Below, in pieces: positions 16,023 through 25,389 of a DNA stretch of 64,000 nucleotides. Below the pieces are notes generated by a model. The model made no database searches. It was not told the origin of the DNA and saw nothing but the letters and a program-made list of their open reading frames with translations. The stretch spans positions 1,240,001 to 1,304,000 of the forward strand of contig CAVWVF010000002.1 of the NCBI GenBank assembly GCA_963758335.1, given 5' to 3'. Each line of letters opens with the position of its first letter. The stretch's first letter is position 1. The DNA is from Roseiarcus sp963758335 (GTDB taxonomy: Bacteria > Pseudomonadota > Alphaproteobacteria > Rhizobiales > Beijerinckiaceae). Position numbers and translations under genes: made by a program.

Positions 16023-17084
16023 CTATTCCGATCCGCCTCTTTCTCCGGCGGGAGAGCGGGCTGCAAGTTTCTTCACCGCCGCGACCTCGCGGAAGAATTC
16101 GCGGACGGGCTTCGCCGGGGCCCCGGCCCAGCGCTCGCCGGCTGGGATGTCGGTCATCACGCCCGCCGCCGCGGCGACCTGCGCGCCGGGCCCAATCTTC
16201 AGATGGCCAGCGATGCCGGCCTGACCGCCTAGCGCTGCGAAGTCGCCGATCTCGCTCGAGCCCGACACGCCGGATTGCGACACAAGGACCGCGTGACGCC
16301 CGATGACGACGTTGTGGCCAATCTGGACGAGGTTGTCGATCTTCGCGCCCTCGCCGATCACGGTGTCCCGGTTCGCGCCCCGATCGATGGTCACGCCCGC
16401 GCCGATCTCGACGTCGTCCTGAATGATGACGCGGCCGATCTGCGGAACCTTGAGGTGCCCGCGCGGCCCGAGCGCGAAGCCGAAGCCGTCCTGACCGATA
16501 TGCGCTCCCGGATGAATGATCACACGGTCGCCGATCAATGCGGCTGCAATTGTCGTCGTAGCGCCGATCGCGCCGTCCCGGCCGATGCGCACTTTGGGAC
16601 CGACGACCGCGTGAGGGCCGATGATCGTGCCCGCGCCGATCTCCGCGCCGCGCCCGATCACCGCGCCCGGTTCGACGATCACGCCCGGCTCCAGTCGCGC
16701 CGACGGGTGGACGAAGGCCGCCGGCGAGACCCCGGCCTCATTGAAGACGGACCCCGGCTTGACCGCGCTGGGGAAAAGCTGCGCCATCACCGTCGCCATC
16801 GCGCGATAGGGCTCCCAGACGAGCAGGACGGCGCAGCCCGCAGGAGCCGCCTTCGCAAAGCGCGGCGCGACAAGCGCGGCCGCCGCCCGCGTCGCCTTGA
16901 AGGCGTCCAGGTATTTCGGATTGTCGAGGAACGTCAGATCGCCAGGCCCGGCCTCTTCGAGCGCCGCCACGTCGACGATCGCGCGGCCCGCGTCCGCCTC
17001 GGAGGCCAGCGTCGCGCCGCACCAGCCCGCGACTTCGGCGAGCAGAGGCGCGGAGCTCGGCGGAAAGAAGCGGATCTTGGCCAA
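16023..17084 (-). CDS. lpxD: UDP-3-O-acylglucosamine N-acyltransferase
   Basis: Third lipid A step, N-acylation of UDP-3-O-acyl-glucosamine. The 353-residue protein has an N-terminal uridine-binding domain (GDLTFLDNPKYLDAF), a beta-helix of hexapeptides, the signature DGFGFALGPRGHLKVPQIG and GANRDTVIGEGAKIDNLVQI, and a C-terminal helix. No ATG fits. The family start region (xxxRFFPPS) is preceded by TTG at 17084 with a GGAA 8 bases upstream, so I propose a TTG start. The frame is open far into bamA. Confidence 0.9.
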   Translation of the reverse strand: MAKIRFFPPSSAPLLAEVAGWCGATLASEADAGRAIVDVAALEEAGPGDLTFLDNPKYLDAFKATRAAAALVAPRFAKAAPAGCAVLLVWEPYRAMATVMAQLFPSAVKPGSVFNEAGVSPAAFVHPSARLEPGVIVEPGAVIGRGAEIGAGTIIGPHAVVGPKVRIGRDGAIGATTTIAAALIGDRVIIHPGAHIGQDGFGFALGPRGHLKVPQIGRVIIQDDVEIGAGVTIDRGANRDTVIGEGAKIDNLVQIGHNVVIGRHAVLVSQSGVSGSSEIGDFAALGGQAGIAGHLKIGPGAQVAAAAGVMTDIPAGERWAGAPAKPVREFFREVAAVKKLAARSPAGERGGSE

Positions 17085-17224
17085 GAAAAGGGTTCCGTCA
17101 GATGTGACGACGGGCGCGCCAGCCTGCGTAATCCTTGAGGCGAAGCAAACAGGAGAGCGCAGTGCGGGAAATCCGCATGCTGCGTTCGACGCGCATTTTG
17201 AGGTTGGATCGCCGGTTGTCCCTA

Positions 17225-19702
17225 TTAGAACGTCGCGCCGCCCGAGAAGTTGAAGAACTGGAGCTGATCGTACTTGCCCTTGCTCACCGGTACCGCAAAG
17301 TCGAACCGGATCGGACCCATCGGCGAGGTCCAGATCAGGCTCGCGCCGACCGAGGCTCGGATCTGGTTCGGGTCCCACACATTGGCGCAGCTCGGCTGGG
17401 TGATGAGCAACACGTTCTGGCCCGGGCAATAGGTATAACCGAGGAAGCTCGAGAAGTTGGTCTGTCCCGCGTAGCCGATTAGGTTGCCGGCGTCGGCGAA
17501 CAGCGCGCCCCTCAGCCCAATCTCCCTCGGAATCCCGAAGATCGGAAAGTCCACTTCCGCCGACGCGCCGTAGTACGTCGTTCCGCCGAGGGCGGCGCCC
17601 TGCACGTTGTTGAAGCTTGCGATATCGCGCGGGCCGATGCCCCCCGGCGCGAAGCCGCGCACCAGCGTCGGACCAATCACGAAATTGTTGATGAGGTCGA
17701 GCGGTTTCGAGCCGAAGCCGTTGATCTGTCCGCCCTGAAGATGGATGAGGCCGATGAAGTCTTCCGTGATCGGATGATACCAGCGCGCGTCCAGCGTTTC
17801 GCGGACGAAGTCGGACTGCCCGCCGAGGCCAGCGAAATCCTGCTTGTATGTCGCAAAGAAGCCGGTCGTCGGGTCCTTGCGGTTGTCGAGGTTGTTGTAG
17901 AGGAATGAAAACCCCGCCAGCGACGTCACGATATTGCCCTGGGCCGCGGCCTGCTTGATTTCGACCGGCGCCTCGCCGTTGGTCAAACAGTTGATGAACG
18001 GCGTCGGGGTGAGCACGAAGAACGTTCCGGCGGGGATAAAGGGCTGGGTCGGCCCCGCGCAGTCGTCGTAAGGCTGCGAAGTCGTGTTCGGAATGGTGAT
18101 CTTCGACTCGTAGAGCGAGTAATTCGGCTGGAACGTCAGGTCGTCGGTGATCGGGATGCCGAGGCGCAGCGTGCCGCCCGTCGTAAAGTTTTCGTACAGC
18201 GCATATGGGTTCTTGAAGTCGACCTGATGATAGAGGTCGAAGCCGGCCGCCAGCCGCTGGCCGAGGAAATACGGCTCAGTGAACGACGCCTTCCACCCAT
18301 AGCTGTACTGGCCGTCGGAAACGCTGAGGCGCACGTATTGGCCGCGGCCAAGGAAGTTGGTCTCGGTATAGGCGAGCTCCGCCAAGATGCCTTGCGTCGT
18401 CGAATAGCCGCCGCTGAGGCTGATCGAGCCGGTCGGCTGATCTTCGACCTCGACCACGACGATCACCCGGTCCGGCGACGAGCCCGGCCGGTTCGAGATG
18501 TGGACCTTCTTGAAGTAGCCGAGGCCATTCAGGCGGCGCTCGGCGCGCTCGATCAACGCATGGTTGTAGGGGTCGCCTTCGCCGATGTCGAATTCGCGGC
18601 GAATGACATAGTCGCGCGTGCGCGTGTTGCCGACGATGTCGATCCGCTCGATGTAGACCTTCGGACCATTGTCGACCGAGTATTGCAGCGCGATCGCGTG
18701 GTTGGCAGTGTCGCGTTCGCCGTGCGGGCGGACTTCGGAGAAGGCGTAGCCCTGGCGCGCGACGTCGCGGCTCATGGCGTCGACCGTCTTGTCGACTGCG
18801 CCCGCGTCGTAGACGTCGCCGGGCCTCAGGTAGGAGAATTGCAGCAGAGCGGGACCGTTCACTTGCGGGATGTGCGAATCCGCCGACACGCCCGAGACAT
18901 GGTACTGGGAACCTTCATCCAACGTGATAGTGATCACGTAGCCGGGAGGATTGTCCTGATAGGCGACGTCGGTGTTGGTGATGCGGAAATCGGCGTAGCC
19001 GTTCTTCATGTAGTAGCGGCGGATCGCCTCCTCGTCGGTAGCCAACCGGTCGGGATCGTAGACGTCGGTGCTCTTGAACCACGACAGGACAGGAAACATC
19101 ATGCTGGTCTGCATCAGGTTGCGCAGACGGTAGTCTGACACCGCGTGGTTGCCGACGAAGCGAATTTCGCGAATTCCAGTCTTCTCGCCCTCGTTGATGG
19201 TGAAGACGAGGTCGACACGGCCGTTGGGCAGCTGCACCAGCCGCTTCGTCACCGAAGCGGCGTTGCGGCCGAGCTTCCTGTAGGCCTCCTTGATGCGGCC
19301 GATGTCGGCCTCCGCCGTCGCTTCGTTATAGACCGTGCGCGGCTTCGACTGCACTTCGACTTCGAGCTGCTCCTTCCCGATGTTTCGGTTGCCCTCGAAG
19401 ACCACGCGATTGATGATCTGCGCGCCCCGGCCGAGCGCAACGACGATCTTGCCGTCGACCACCCTGGCGCTGACTGAGGAATAGATGCCGGTCGCCTTGA
19501 GGTCTTCGACGCCGCGCTGGATGGAGGCCGGGTCCGTCCCGGTGAAATAGGGCTTGATGGTCGAGGGATCGATGCCCGAGGGACCTTCGACGACGATCTG
19601 CTGAGCAAAAGCCGGCGCGACGGAAGAGAACGCGCCGAAGCCGAGAACCACCGCCAGAACCAGAGCGCTGAAAAACCCACGAATCCAATTCATGTCGCTC
19701 AT
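17225..19702 (-). CDS. bamA: Outer membrane protein assembly factor BamA
   Basis: Central pore of the BAM complex that folds beta-barrel proteins into the outer membrane. The 825-residue precursor has a signal peptide ending VAPAFAQQ, five POTRA domains (about residues 35-430; for example NRVVFEGNRNIG and IDIVGNTRTRDYVIRREF), and a 16-strand barrel with GGYSTTQG and the conserved VRGF motif (LVRGFAPGGIGPRD). It ends in the expected C-terminal Phe (SGGATF). MSDMNWIRG at 19702 has GAGG 6 bases upstream. The skp/ompH gene often found before lpxD is absent. Confidence 0.96.
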   Translation of the reverse strand: MSDMNWIRGFFSALVLAVVLGFGAFSSVAPAFAQQIVVEGPSGIDPSTIKPYFTGTDPASIQRGVEDLKATGIYSSVSARVVDGKIVVALGRGAQIINRVVFEGNRNIGKEQLEVEVQSKPRTVYNEATAEADIGRIKEAYRKLGRNAASVTKRLVQLPNGRVDLVFTINEGEKTGIREIRFVGNHAVSDYRLRNLMQTSMMFPVLSWFKSTDVYDPDRLATDEEAIRRYYMKNGYADFRITNTDVAYQDNPPGYVITITLDEGSQYHVSGVSADSHIPQVNGPALLQFSYLRPGDVYDAGAVDKTVDAMSRDVARQGYAFSEVRPHGERDTANHAIALQYSVDNGPKVYIERIDIVGNTRTRDYVIRREFDIGEGDPYNHALIERAERRLNGLGYFKKVHISNRPGSSPDRVIVVVEVEDQPTGSISLSGGYSTTQGILAELAYTETNFLGRGQYVRLSVSDGQYSYGWKASFTEPYFLGQRLAAGFDLYHQVDFKNPYALYENFTTGGTLRLGIPITDDLTFQPNYSLYESKITIPNTTSQPYDDCAGPTQPFIPAGTFFVLTPTPFINCLTNGEAPVEIKQAAAQGNIVTSLAGFSFLYNNLDNRKDPTTGFFATYKQDFAGLGGQSDFVRETLDARWYHPITEDFIGLIHLQGGQINGFGSKPLDLINNFVIGPTLVRGFAPGGIGPRDIASFNNVQGAALGGTTYYGASAEVDFPIFGIPREIGLRGALFADAGNLIGYAGQTNFSSFLGYTYCPGQNVLLITQPSCANVWDPNQIRASVGASLIWTSPMGPIRFDFAVPVSKGKYDQLQFFNFSGGATF

Positions 19703-19960
19703 AGTACCTCATCGCGCCGCGCGCCGGCGACCGCCCGCGCCGCGCCAGCGTGGTCCTGACAAATCGCCCGCGGTTCAACCCGCGGCGTCTCGCTTGCGAC
19801 GCTTCGCGCGGAGCGCCCCTCCTTCCCCCAGCGCGAGGGACCGGAAACGATTAACGGCGTTTTACAGTTTTCGGCCGACCCTGCAAACGTTTATTGGGCA
19901 AGACTACACCATTTCCCGACGGCGTTGCCGAGAGGACACGCAAAGATGGTCGACTAAACG

Positions 19961-21103
19961 TTAATTGCCGCTCGACACGAGACGCAGGATGTCGTGCGAG
20001 GTGGTGAACACCACGAGAAGCGCCACCAGGGCGATGCCGATCCGCAGGCCGATTTCCTGCATCCGCTCGCTCAATGGCCGGCCCAGAACGGCCTCGCAGG
20101 CGTAAAAGACGAGGTGTCCGCCGTCGAGCAACGGGATCGGCAGAAGGTTCATGAACCCGACCGACACCGAGAACCAGGCGGCGAGGCTGAACAGCTCCCA
20201 CATGCTGATCTTGGCCATCTCGCCTGCCATCTGGGCCGCGCCGATCAGCCCCGAGACTTGGTCGGTCAACTCGCGGCCCGCGAAGATGCCGACGATGTAA
20301 GCGGTCGTCGCCTTGACGATGAACCACTCCTGCCCGGCCCCCCAAACGGCGCAGGTCGCCGGTCCGCACCGCTCGACCTGCACGTCCTTCGGATTCGCCG
20401 AAGAGGCAAGGCCCAGATGGCCCATCCGGCGCTTGCCGAACACGCCCTGATCAACCACCGTCACCCTGGGCGTCGCCGTCAGCGAGACATCACGGCCGTT
20501 GCGTTCGACGACGAAGTTCATCGGCAGGCCGGTGCTCATCAGGGTCAATTCCTGCAACGACTCGAAGCTCCTGATCGGGTCGCCGTCGATCGATTTCACG
20601 AGGTCGCCGGCCTGGAACCCGGCCGCCGCCGCGGGGCTGTTCGGCTCCACGCGCCCGATGCGGGCCATGTGCTCCACCCGACCGAAGGCCATGAACATCG
20701 CGGTGAAGATCACGAAAGCGAGAATGAAATTGGCGACTGGCCCAGCCAAAACGATCGCGGCGCGGCTCGGCAGGGGCTGCGCGGCCAGGGTCAACGAACG
20801 GTCGACGGACGGATTGACCGCGCCGCTGTCGACGCTTGCGGCATTCGCGTCGCCGTGAAATTTCACATAACCGCCGAGCGGCAGCGCCGCCACTCGCCAG
20901 CGCGTGCCCCGCGAGTCGACCCGTGCGAACAGTTCCGGACCGAAGCCGAGGGAAAAGGCGTCGATCCTCACCCCGCGCCAGCGCGCCACGAGATAGTGGC
21001 CGAGCTCGTGGAAGAACACGATCGCGCTCAGGATGATGATGAACGGAACGACGTACCAGCCCAGCCACGCGACGAGGTCGGCAACCGGTTGTAAAAGCGC
21101 CAT
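19961..21103 (-). CDS. rseP: RIP metalloprotease RseP/MmpA
   Basis: Site-2 intramembrane protease acting on anti-sigma factors and signal-peptide remnants. Seen are the zinc site VFFHELGHYLVARW in the first helix, GGYVKFHGD, a PDZ domain (VEPNSPAAAAGFQAGDLVKSI, about residues 135-175, quoted in part) and the C-terminal LLPIPLLDGGHLVFY with the third zinc ligand. The length of 380 residues fits. The frame opens at 21223, but MALLQPVADL at 21103 has AGGTGAG just upstream. It lies between dxr and bamA in the conserved order. Confidence 0.94.
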   Translation of the reverse strand: MALLQPVADLVAWLGWYVVPFIIILSAIVFFHELGHYLVARWRGVRIDAFSLGFGPELFARVDSRGTRWRVAALPLGGYVKFHGDANAASVDSGAVNPSVDRSLTLAAQPLPSRAAIVLAGPVANFILAFVIFTAMFMAFGRVEHMARIGRVEPNSPAAAAGFQAGDLVKSIDGDPIRSFESLQELTLMSTGLPMNFVVERNGRDVSLTATPRVTVVDQGVFGKRRMGHLGLASSANPKDVQVERCGPATCAVWGAGQEWFIVKATTAYIVGIFAGRELTDQVSGLIGAAQMAGEMAKISMWELFSLAAWFSVSVGFMNLLPIPLLDGGHLVFYACEAVLGRPLSERMQEIGLRIGIALVALLVVFTTSHDILRLVSSGN

Positions 21104-21161
21104 CAACTCACCTTTCGCCGGCGGGCCGCTGTTAATGGTTACCGTTACAGGATGCGCCGCC

Positions 21162-22373
21162 TCACGCCAAGAGGCCGCTCGCCCTGTCGACCGCGATATG
21201 GTGAATTGTGAGCGCCTGCGCAATGTCGGCCGGAGCGGCGAGTTCGCCGGCCGTCCGCATCACCAGGATCGTGCGCGAGACGAGGCGCGCGATATCGCTG
21301 AAGCCGATCCGTCGGTCGAGAAATGCGGCGACCGCCACCTCGTTGGCGGCGTTCAGCGCGGTCGGCGCGCCGCCGCCGGCTTTTAGCGCGTCGATGGCGA
21401 GGCCGAGCGCCGGGAAGCGTTCGAGGTCCGCCCGCTCGAAGGTCAGGCGACCGAGCGCGGCGAGATCGGGCGGCCGCACCCCGGAAACGATACGGTCGGG
21501 ATAGGCGAGGCAATGCGCAATCGGCGTCCGCATGTCCGGCGAGGCCATTCCGGCGATCAGCGACCCGTCGGCGAAGGCGATCAGGCCGTGCACGATCGAT
21601 TGCGGATGGACGACGACGTCGAGCCTTTCCGGCGGCAGGCCGAAGAGAAAATGCGCCTCGATCAGTTCGAGTCCCTTGTTCATCAGGCCGGCCGAATCGA
21701 CCGTCACCTTCGGGCCCATGACCCAGTTCGGATGCGCGAGCGCCTCCTCGCGCGTCGCGCGCGCGATGCGCTCGGCGCTCCACTCGCGGAAGGGACCGCC
21801 GGACGCCGTGATCGTCATCATCTCGATCGTGTCCGGATCGCGCGCGCCGATCGCCTGGAACAGCGCGTTGTGCTCGGAGTCCATCGGGAGCAGCAGCGCC
21901 CCCGAGCGCTTCGCCGTCCGCACCACCGCATCGCCCGCGCAGACCAGGGTTTCCTTGTTGGCGAGCGCAACGGTTCGTCCCGCCGCGACCGCGGCGAAGG
22001 TCGGCTCGAGGCCGGCCGCGCCGACGATGGCGGACACCACGAGATCCGCCTCCCGCAGGGCCGCCTCGCGCACCGCTTCGACCCCAGCCGCGGCCTCGAC
22101 GCCGGAACCGGCCAACGCCGCCTTGAGGTCGCCGTAGCCTGCCGGATCGGCCACCGCCGCGAATTCGGCGCCGAGTTCGACGGCAAGCCGCCCGAGTCCC
22201 GCGCCGTCCCGCCCGGAGGCCACCGAGCCGACCGCGAACCGCCCGGGCGCCGCGCCGATCACCCGGGCGCACGAGCGCCCGATCGACCCGGTCGCGCCGA
22301 GGATGGCAAGCCGCCTCGGCCGCGTCCGGACGCGCGCCGCCGAGGCGCGCCTGGCGGCCGACCCGCTCACCAT
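21162..22373 (-). CDS. dxr: 1-deoxy-D-xylulose 5-phosphate reductoisomerase
   Basis: Second enzyme of the MEP isoprenoid pathway: converts DXP to MEP with NADPH. The 403-residue protein has the nucleotide motif LAILGATGSIGRS, VALANKETLVCAGD, the metal-binding LLPMDSEHNALFQ, the loop ITASGGPFREW and PKVTVDSAGLMNKGLELIEA. The ATG at 22373 overlaps the cdsA stop by 7 bases (ATGGTGA), so the two are coupled. Confidence 0.95.
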   Translation of the reverse strand: MVSGSAARRASAARVRTRPRRLAILGATGSIGRSCARVIGAAPGRFAVGSVASGRDGAGLGRLAVELGAEFAAVADPAGYGDLKAALAGSGVEAAAGVEAVREAALREADLVVSAIVGAAGLEPTFAAVAAGRTVALANKETLVCAGDAVVRTAKRSGALLLPMDSEHNALFQAIGARDPDTIEMMTITASGGPFREWSAERIARATREEALAHPNWVMGPKVTVDSAGLMNKGLELIEAHFLFGLPPERLDVVVHPQSIVHGLIAFADGSLIAGMASPDMRTPIAHCLAYPDRIVSGVRPPDLAALGRLTFERADLERFPALGLAIDALKAGGGAPTALNAANEVAVAAFLDRRIGFSDIARLVSRTILVMRTAGELAAPADIAQALTIHHIAVDRASGLLA

Positions 22374-23230
22374 CGGAACAGTCCGCTGGCGATGAAGGAG
22401 CCCTTGCTGTTTGCGGCGGCGAAGATCGCGGCGAGGGCGGACGCGGCGATGAAGGCGTCGAGCCTGTCCATCAGGCCGCCGTGGCCCGGAATGAGGCGGC
22501 TCGAATCCTTGACCCCGAAGCGCCGCTTCAGCGAGGATTCGAACAGATCGCCGAGTTCGGCGACGACCGCGGCGGCAAGCCCGAGCCAGAACAGACGGTC
22601 GATCCGGTTTGTCCACCCGGAAAGGATAAGTCCGAGCGCCGCGCCGGCGAGCGCGCCGACAATCGCGCCCGACCAGGTCTTGCCCGGCGACACGCTCGGC
22701 CACAATTTCGGGCCGCCGATCAGCCGGCCGGCGAAATAGGCGGCGACGTCCGTCCCCCAGACCACCGCGAAAAGCCAGACGATGGCCGGCAGCCCGTAGC
22801 TCGGACTGGTGCGCAGAAGACCGAGGCTGGCGACCAAGGCGCCGGCGTAGACCGCGCCCGCGCCGGCCCAGATCCGCGCCGCCGGACCCGCGATCCAGCC
22901 GACCGCCGCCGCCCCGACGACAAGCGTCACGATCGCGGCCAGTGCGTCGTTATGCATGGAAAAGAGTGCGGCGACGGCAAGCGCGAGCGCGCCGATCGCG
23001 ATCCGTTCGACGAGCCTCTCGCCCTGCACGATCCGCTGCCATTCCCCCAGCACGATCACGCCGGCGATCCACCAGAACGCGACGAAGAAGAAACCGCCGA
23101 TCCAGGCCACGACGAGCGCGGCGAGCCCCATGGCAACGGCCGCGCCGACGCGCGGCCAGAGATCGGTGCCGAGTTGGGCGCGGAGCGGCCGGGAAGCCGG
23201 CGCGCCGTTCGCCTCGTTCCTCGCCGGCAC
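22367..23230 (-). CDS. cdsA: Phosphatidate cytidylyltransferase
   Basis: Makes CDP-diacylglycerol from phosphatidic acid and CTP in the inner membrane. The 287-residue protein has about eight hydrophobic helices and the C-terminal CdsA signature LKRRFGVKDSSRLIPGHGG followed by DRLDAF. No ATG fits: the likely start is GTG at 23230 (VPARNEANG), 8-10 bases after the uppS stop with GAGGG upstream. It is coupled to dxr downstream. Confidence 0.92.
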   Translation of the reverse strand: MPARNEANGAPASRPLRAQLGTDLWPRVGAAVAMGLAALVVAWIGGFFFVAFWWIAGVIVLGEWQRIVQGERLVERIAIGALALAVAALFSMHNDALAAIVTLVVGAAAVGWIAGPAARIWAGAGAVYAGALVASLGLLRTSPSYGLPAIVWLFAVVWGTDVAAYFAGRLIGGPKLWPSVSPGKTWSGAIVGALAGAALGLILSGWTNRIDRLFWLGLAAAVVAELGDLFESSLKRRFGVKDSSRLIPGHGGLMDRLDAFIAASALAAIFAAANSKGSFIASGLFRW

Positions 23231-23240
23231 GGGCCGGCCC

Positions 23241-24005
23241 TCAGGAGGCCGACATGACGACGGCCGGTTCGGGGACCGCGCCGAACCGCCGCTCCCGCGC
23301 CGCGTACTGCTGCAGGGCGGAAACGAACGCCGCGTCGTCGAAATCGGGCCACGGAATCGGCAGGAAAACGAGCTCGGCATAGGCCGCCTGCCAGAGCAGG
23401 AAATTCGACAGCCGCATCTCGCCCGACGTCCGGATGATGAGGTCCGGATCGGGAAGGTCCGCAGTGTCGAGCCGGGTGGCCAAATCGTCCTCGCCGATCG
23501 CGTCGACGTCCACGCGGCCCTCGCGAACGTCGACCGCGAGCCGTCTCGCGGCCGAAACGATCTCCTGCCGCGCGCCGTAGTTGAAGGCGACGATAAGGGT
23601 AAGTCCAACGTTGTCTTTCGTCAGGCTCTCGGCCTCCGTCAGCAGGCCGGCGATGTCGGGCGCGAGATTGTCGCGTTCGCCGATGATACGCACGCGAACG
23701 CCATTTTTATGAAGTTCGGCGAGGTCGTTGCGGATGAACCGCTTCAACAGGCCCATCAGCATCGCCACTTCGTCGGGCGGCCGCCGCCAGTTCTCCGAAG
23801 AGAAACTATAGATCGTGAGAAAGCGCACGTCGTGCGCGATCGCGGAGCGGACGGCGCGGCGAACCGCCTCGAGCCCTCGGCGGTGCCCTTCGTAGCGCGG
23901 CAACCCACGGGACTTCGCCCAGCGGCCGTTGCCGTCCATGATGATGGCGACGTGAGCCGGCGTCTGGTCGGCGCGCGGCGCGTCTATTGTGCAAGCGACG
24001 GACAT
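23241..24005 (-). CDS. uppS: Isoprenyl (undecaprenyl) diphosphate synthase
   Basis: cis-Prenyltransferase that makes the C55 carrier for peptidoglycan and O-antigen. The 254-residue protein has the signature AIIMDGNGRWAKSRGLPRYE (residues about 20-39), YSFSSENWRRP, FNYGARQEI and RTSGEMRLSNFLLWQ. The start MSVACTIDAP at 24005 is preferred over an upstream ATG at 24233 inside frr. It connects MEP-pathway isoprenoids (dxr) to envelope synthesis in the same operon. Confidence 0.95.
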   Translation of the reverse strand: MSVACTIDAPRADQTPAHVAIIMDGNGRWAKSRGLPRYEGHRRGLEAVRRAVRSAIAHDVRFLTIYSFSSENWRRPPDEVAMLMGLLKRFIRNDLAELHKNGVRVRIIGERDNLAPDIAGLLTEAESLTKDNVGLTLIVAFNYGARQEIVSAARRLAVDVREGRVDVDAIGEDDLATRLDTADLPDPDLIIRTSGEMRLSNFLLWQAAYAELVFLPIPWPDFDDAAFVSALQQYAARERRFGAVPEPAVVMSAS

Positions 24006-24033
24006 GCGGCGCCCCCAAGGAAAGGCTTTTCGC

Positions 24034-24600
24034 CTACACCTGCATGATTTCTTTTTCCTTCGCCGCCAGGGACGCGTCGATCTCTTTGATCGAAAGGTCG
24101 GTCGCCTTTTGCACCTCGCCCTCGTGGAGCTTCTCGTCGTCCTCGCTGATCGCGTGCTCCTTGAGGAGCAACTTGAGAATATCGAGACCGTCGCGTCGCA
24201 CGTGACGCACCGCGACGCGCGCGTCCTCGGCATATTTGTGCGCGATCTTGACCATCTCCTTGCGGCGCTGCTCGTTGAGCTCGGGAATGCGGATGCGCAG
24301 AATCGCGCCCTCGACGGTCGGGCTCAAGCCGAGGTTGGCGTCGCGGATCGCCTTGTCGACCGCATGCACCATGCTCTTGTCCCAGACCGAGACCGACAGG
24401 GCGCGCGCCTCTGGCACGTTGATGGTGGCGACCTGATTGATCGGCATCCGCTGGCCGTAAGCCTCGACGTGGACGGGCTCGAGAAGGCTCGCGCTCGCGC
24501 GCCCGGTGCGAAGTCCGCCGAGCTCGTGCCTCAGGCTGGCGTGCGCCGCCTGCATCCGGCGTTTGAGGTCTTCGAGATCGAATTTGGGCAGTTGCGCCAT
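24034..24600 (-). CDS. frr: Ribosome recycling factor
   Basis: Splits post-termination ribosomes together with EF-G. At 188 residues it has the family length, with LRTGRASASLLEPVHVEAYG, the central VWDKSMVHAVDKAI and RIRIPELNEQRRKEMVK (about 110-126). MAQLPKFDLED at 24600 matches the family start. First recognisable gene of the minus-strand run that continues to lpxB; pyrH and tsf, its usual upstream neighbours, are not in this window. Confidence 0.95.
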   Translation of the reverse strand: MAQLPKFDLEDLKRRMQAAHASLRHELGGLRTGRASASLLEPVHVEAYGQRMPINQVATINVPEARALSVSVWDKSMVHAVDKAIRDANLGLSPTVEGAILRIRIPELNEQRRKEMVKIAHKYAEDARVAVRHVRRDGLDILKLLLKEHAISEDDEKLHEGEVQKATDLSIKEIDASLAAKEKEIMQV

Positions 24601-24876
24601 GACAGTCCCACAGATTTGATTCTTGAGCCGCGCTAGCGCGAAAAGGCGGCTGAAACGCAACTCGGCCGCATTTTTCCGCGGCCGGCCGCCTCATTAGCAT
24701 AGGCGCGAGGCAATAGGCAGTAGGAATAGGCGTCAGCGGGTTCGCGTCGCCCTAGGCTCGGCCCAAAGAGCGTCCGGGAGGACGCCGTTCTTCCGACGGG
24801 CTATGGAGCGCGGCTGTGAGGGCGCCGCCTCGCCGGACGCTTTGTCAATCACGCGCGCCGCGCTATATGTGCGGGG

Positions 24877-25296
24877 ATGTCAAACTACGATACCGACCTT
24901 TACGAGTGGACGAAAGAACAGGCCGACGCCTTGCGGCGGCGGGCGGCGAATGCGCTCGACTGGGACAATCTGGCGGAGGAAATCGAAAGCTTGGGCAAAA
25001 GCGACCGCCGCCAGATCCAATCCCGCCTGGAAGTCCTGCTCATTCACCTGCTGAAGTGGCGCTATCAGCCGGAATGGCGATGCGGCAGTTGGCGCGGATC
25101 GATCTTCGAGGCGCGGCTCCGCCTCCGAAAATTGCTCGCCGAGAGTCCGTCGCTGCGGTCTTATCCCGCTGAGTATCTTCCGGAAGCCTACGCCTACGCG
25201 CGCAGGAAAGCGCTCGAGGAGACCGGCCTTCTCAGCCTGCCCGACGCCTGCCCGTGGACGATCGATGAGGTCATGGCGGACGACTTCTTGCCTTAA
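24877..25296 (+). CDS. DUF29 family protein
   Basis: A 139-residue protein matching the DUF29 family, common in cyanobacteria and alphaproteobacteria. It begins with YDTDLYEWTKEQADALR, has LDWDNLAEEIESLGKSDRRQ and ends with LPDACPWTIDEVMADDFLP, the typical tail. The family is all-helical and of unknown function. It stands alone between frr and the DUF502 gene. Confidence 0.88.
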   Translation: MSNYDTDLYEWTKEQADALRRRAANALDWDNLAEEIESLGKSDRRQIQSRLEVLLIHLLKWRYQPEWRCGSWRGSIFEARLRLRKLLAESPSLRSYPAEYLPEAYAYARRKALEETGLLSLPDACPWTIDEVMADDFLP

Positions 25297-25389
25297 GGAC
25301 GCCAAGAGCCACGGGGCCGCCCATGAGAGGCCGCGCCGACCCCGTTCCCCACGGGACACGGTCGTGCGCAGCCGCCAAGATAACACCCC

